DNA of 32,142 nucleotides from an uncultured Collinsella sp. (GTDB taxonomy: Bacteria; Actinomycetota; Coriobacteriia; Coriobacteriales; Coriobacteriaceae): the NCBI GenBank assembly GCA_958413895.1, contig CATYVQ010000020.1:1-32142 (forward strand), in the 5' to 3' direction. A program made the position numbers and the translations under genes. Position 1 is the first letter of the stretch. Every line of letters starts with the position of its first letter. Shown one piece after another: positions 30,819 through 32,142 of the stretch. The notes beneath the pieces are model-generated. The model saw only the letters and a list, made by a program, of their open reading frames with translations. It made no database searches and was not told the origin of the DNA.

Positions 30819-31673
30819 ATGTCCATTCGTATTATTACCGATTCCGCGAGCGATATGTCGCCGGCTGAGCACCCCGCTCTGCGTGTTCTGCCGCTGTCCG
30901 TCACCTTTGGCACCGATGTGTACATGGATGGCGTCGATATCGATCACCAGCGCTTTTACGAGATGCTCGTGGAGCGCGATGAGCTGCCCAAGACCGGCCA
31001 GGTCAACCCGTACGCGTTTTCGCAGGCTATTGCCGAGGCGCGTGAGGCCGGCGATGAGGCTGTGATTATTACCGTGGGCGCTAAGCTTTCGGGCACCAAT
31101 CAGAGTGCCCGTACCGCACTTGCCGAGGCGCCGGGCGGCGACGTGTACGTGGTGGATAGCAACAACGTCACTCTGGGCGAGCGTGTCCTGGTCGAATATG
31201 CCCTGCGCCTGGTGGACGAGGGCCGTAGTGCGGCCCAGATCGCGGCGGCCGTCGAGGCCGTCCGTGACCGCGTGGTCGTCATCGGCCTGCTCGAGACGCT
31301 GGAGTACCTGGTGCGCGGCGGTCGTCTGTCTGCTGCGGCCGGCGCCGTGGGCACGCTGCTCAACGTAAAGCCTGTGGTGGCTGTCGAGGACGGTCTGATC
31401 GTGCAGCTGGGCAAGGCGCGCGGTTCCAAGAACGGCCGCAACCTGCTGAACCAAAAGGTCGAAAAGGCGGGCGGCATCGACTTTTCCATGCCGCTGGCGC
31501 TCGGCTATACGGGTCTTTCGGATGCGGTGCTCAAGAAGTATATCGAGGACAGCGCGGCACTGTGGGCTGGTCACACCGAGGGCGAACTGCCCGTTCACAC
31601 CATTGGCGCCACCATCGGCACCCACGTAGGCCCCGGCGCCGTAGCAGTAGCCTTCTTCCAGCCCGCCAACTAA
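30819..31673 (+). CDS. DegV-family fatty-acid-binding protein (FakB-type)
   Basis: A 284-residue DegV protein, which binds a fatty acid and hands it to the kinase FakA for phospholipid synthesis. Visible signatures are IITDSASDMSP (residues 4-14), PLSVTFGTDVYMDG, KLSGTNQSA (about 89-97; the SGT loop contacts the carboxylate), LETLEYLVRGGRLS (about 152-165), and a C-terminal IGATIGTHVGPGAVAV. Start ATG 30819 with AAGAAAGGA upstream. It is downstream of the MarR gene. FakA is not in the window. Confidence 0.92.
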   Translation: MSIRIITDSASDMSPAEHPALRVLPLSVTFGTDVYMDGVDIDHQRFYEMLVERDELPKTGQVNPYAFSQAIAEAREAGDEAVIITVGAKLSGTNQSARTALAEAPGGDVYVVDSNNVTLGERVLVEYALRLVDEGRSAAQIAAAVEAVRDRVVVIGLLETLEYLVRGGRLSAAAGAVGTLLNVKPVVAVEDGLIVQLGKARGSKNGRNLLNQKVEKAGGIDFSMPLALGYTGLSDAVLKKYIEDSAALWAGHTEGELPVHTIGATIGTHVGPGAVAVAFFQPAN

Positions 31674-31682
31674 CCGACCTGC

Positions 31683-31727
31683 CATAAACCACCACATAGG
31701 GGACAGACACCTTTGTGGTGGTTTATG
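31683..31727. repeat. CCACCACAAAGG hairpin repeat, copy 5
   Basis: CATAAACCACCACATAGG (31683-31700) pairs with CCTTTGTGGTGGTTTATG (31710-31727) at 17 of 18 positions, 9 bases after the degV stop. Terminator use is possible. Confidence 0.85.
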
Positions 31728-31752
31728 CTTTCCGGGTGGAAGGGAGCGAGCA

Positions 31753-32073
31753 ATGGCGTCTGAGGGCTTTTTTGAACGGGTGTACGAGGTGGTCGAGCAG
31801 ATCCCCGAGGGGATGGTCGCCACTTACGGTCAGGTGGCACTGCTTGCCGGTCGTCCACGAAGTGCGCGGTATGTGGGCTACGCGCTGCACAGCAATCCGC
31901 GCCCCGGCCAGATTCCCTGCCATCGCGTGGTGTTTGCCGACGGCCGTATCTGTGAGGGCTTTGCCTTTGGTGGCCCCGATGCTCAGCGCGAGCTCTTAAT
32001 GGGGGAGGGCGTGACGTTTGCTGATCCCATGCATGTTGATCTGGCCGCCTGTCGTTGGCCGGCCGGGCTGTAG
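31753..32073 (+). CDS. short MGMT-family DNA methyltransferase-like protein
   Basis: A 106-residue protein equal to the DNA-binding/active-site domain of O6-alkylguanine-DNA alkyltransferase (MGMT). It has TYGQVALLAGRPRSARYVGYALHSNPRPGQIPCHRVV: the recognition helix with the Arg finger region, and PCHRV with the catalytic Cys. Proteins of this short size are often alkyltransferase-like (ATL) with Trp in place of the Cys; here the Cys is kept, so repair activity is possible. Start ATG 31753 with AAGGGAG upstream. Convergence or operon partners are not visible before the window ends. Confidence 0.88.
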   Translation: MASEGFFERVYEVVEQIPEGMVATYGQVALLAGRPRSARYVGYALHSNPRPGQIPCHRVVFADGRICEGFAFGGPDAQRELLMGEGVTFADPMHVDLAACRWPAGL

Positions 32074-32087
32074 TGGCGGGCTTCGTC

Positions 32088-32109
32088 AAAACCACCACAA
32101 AGGTGCCTG
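32088..32109 (+). repeat. CCACCACAAAGG hairpin repeat, copy 6, interrupted
   Basis: AAAACCACCACAAAGG and the spacer start TGCCTG are present, as in copy 2, but the sequence then departs from the repeat at 32110. The right arm is missing because an element appears to be inserted. Confidence 0.8.
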
Positions 32110-32142
32110 TGAACTGCCTCCCATTTCTTGGACATCGGGAAA
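32110..32142. mobile_element. end of an IS3-family-like element, cut by the window edge
   Basis: The sequence begins TGAACTGCCTCCC and contains TTGGACA, resembling the terminal inverted repeats of IS3/IS150-group elements (TG...TTGGACA). It starts exactly where repeat copy 6 is broken. No transposase is in the window, so the call rests on the terminus and the interruption. Confidence 0.6.

Noticed and set aside
31753..32073. The MGMT-like protein as an ATL protein
   Set aside because: ATL proteins replace the catalytic Cys by Trp or Ala; here PCHRV retains it.
4109..32109. The CCACCACAAAGG repeats as a CRISPR array
   Set aside because: Copies are kilobases apart, palindromic and in gene gaps; there are no regular spacers and no cas genes.

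Overview
The window is high-GC DNA with dense, short-spaced genes on both strands and good Shine-Dalgarno sites. Gene content (ATP-type PEP carboxykinase, short-type SerA, DegV, B3/B4 protein, SmtB/HMA/P-type ATPase cluster) and a recurring intergenic hairpin repeat with CCACCACAAAGG arms suggest a member of the Coriobacteriia, most likely Collinsella. The genus is an inference from repeat style and gene content, not a database result. Nearly all of it is chromosomal core. No rRNA, tRNA, CRISPR array or prophage was seen.

Layout. 1-4.1 kb: phosphate ABC transporter operon pstSCAB, closed by a terminator, with no phoU. 4.2-6.8 kb: a Uup-like ABC-F ATPase and a Cof-type HAD phosphatase. 7.0-10.4 kb: metal homeostasis, with a DtxR/MntR-family regulator on the plus strand converging on an SmtB/ArsR regulator, a free-standing HMA metallochaperone and a P-type metal ATPase on the minus strand. 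A 127-nt near-perfect hairpin lies between the convergent units. 10.5-12.35 kb: a lower-GC islet with one uncharacterised protein carrying a probable DUF559-type nuclease fold. 12.4-18.0 kb: a DEDDh exonuclease, a metal-exporter permease with a His-rich loop, YaiI/YqxD, a DUF308 membrane protein, a nitroreductase and two tandem histidine phosphatases. 18.1-22.6 kb: a short DUF1015 protein, an M20 peptidase, serA and serC. 22.7-27.1 kb: a cation/proton antiporter with two RCK_C-like domains, a PrpE/ApaH-like phosphatase and a polysaccharide flippase. 27.4-32.1 kb: pckA, a B3/B4 protein behind a structured leader, a MarR regulator, DegV and a short MGMT. The last 33 bases look like the end of an IS3-family element inserted into a copy of the hairpin repeat.

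How the genes work together. Metal control is the main theme. Three copies of an SmtB-type operator sit at the smtB and ATPase promoters. The DtxR-family gene and the exporter permease 6.4 kb away share an 18-bp dyad-like element, suggesting one regulon. A 19-bp site resembling the DtxR/IdeR iron box lies just upstream of the nitroreductase. SerC-SerA form a serine biosynthesis operon; no serB is visible, but two histidine phosphatases and a DUF1015 gene lie close by. Several intergenic regions hold dispersed hairpin repeats that also act as plausible terminators.
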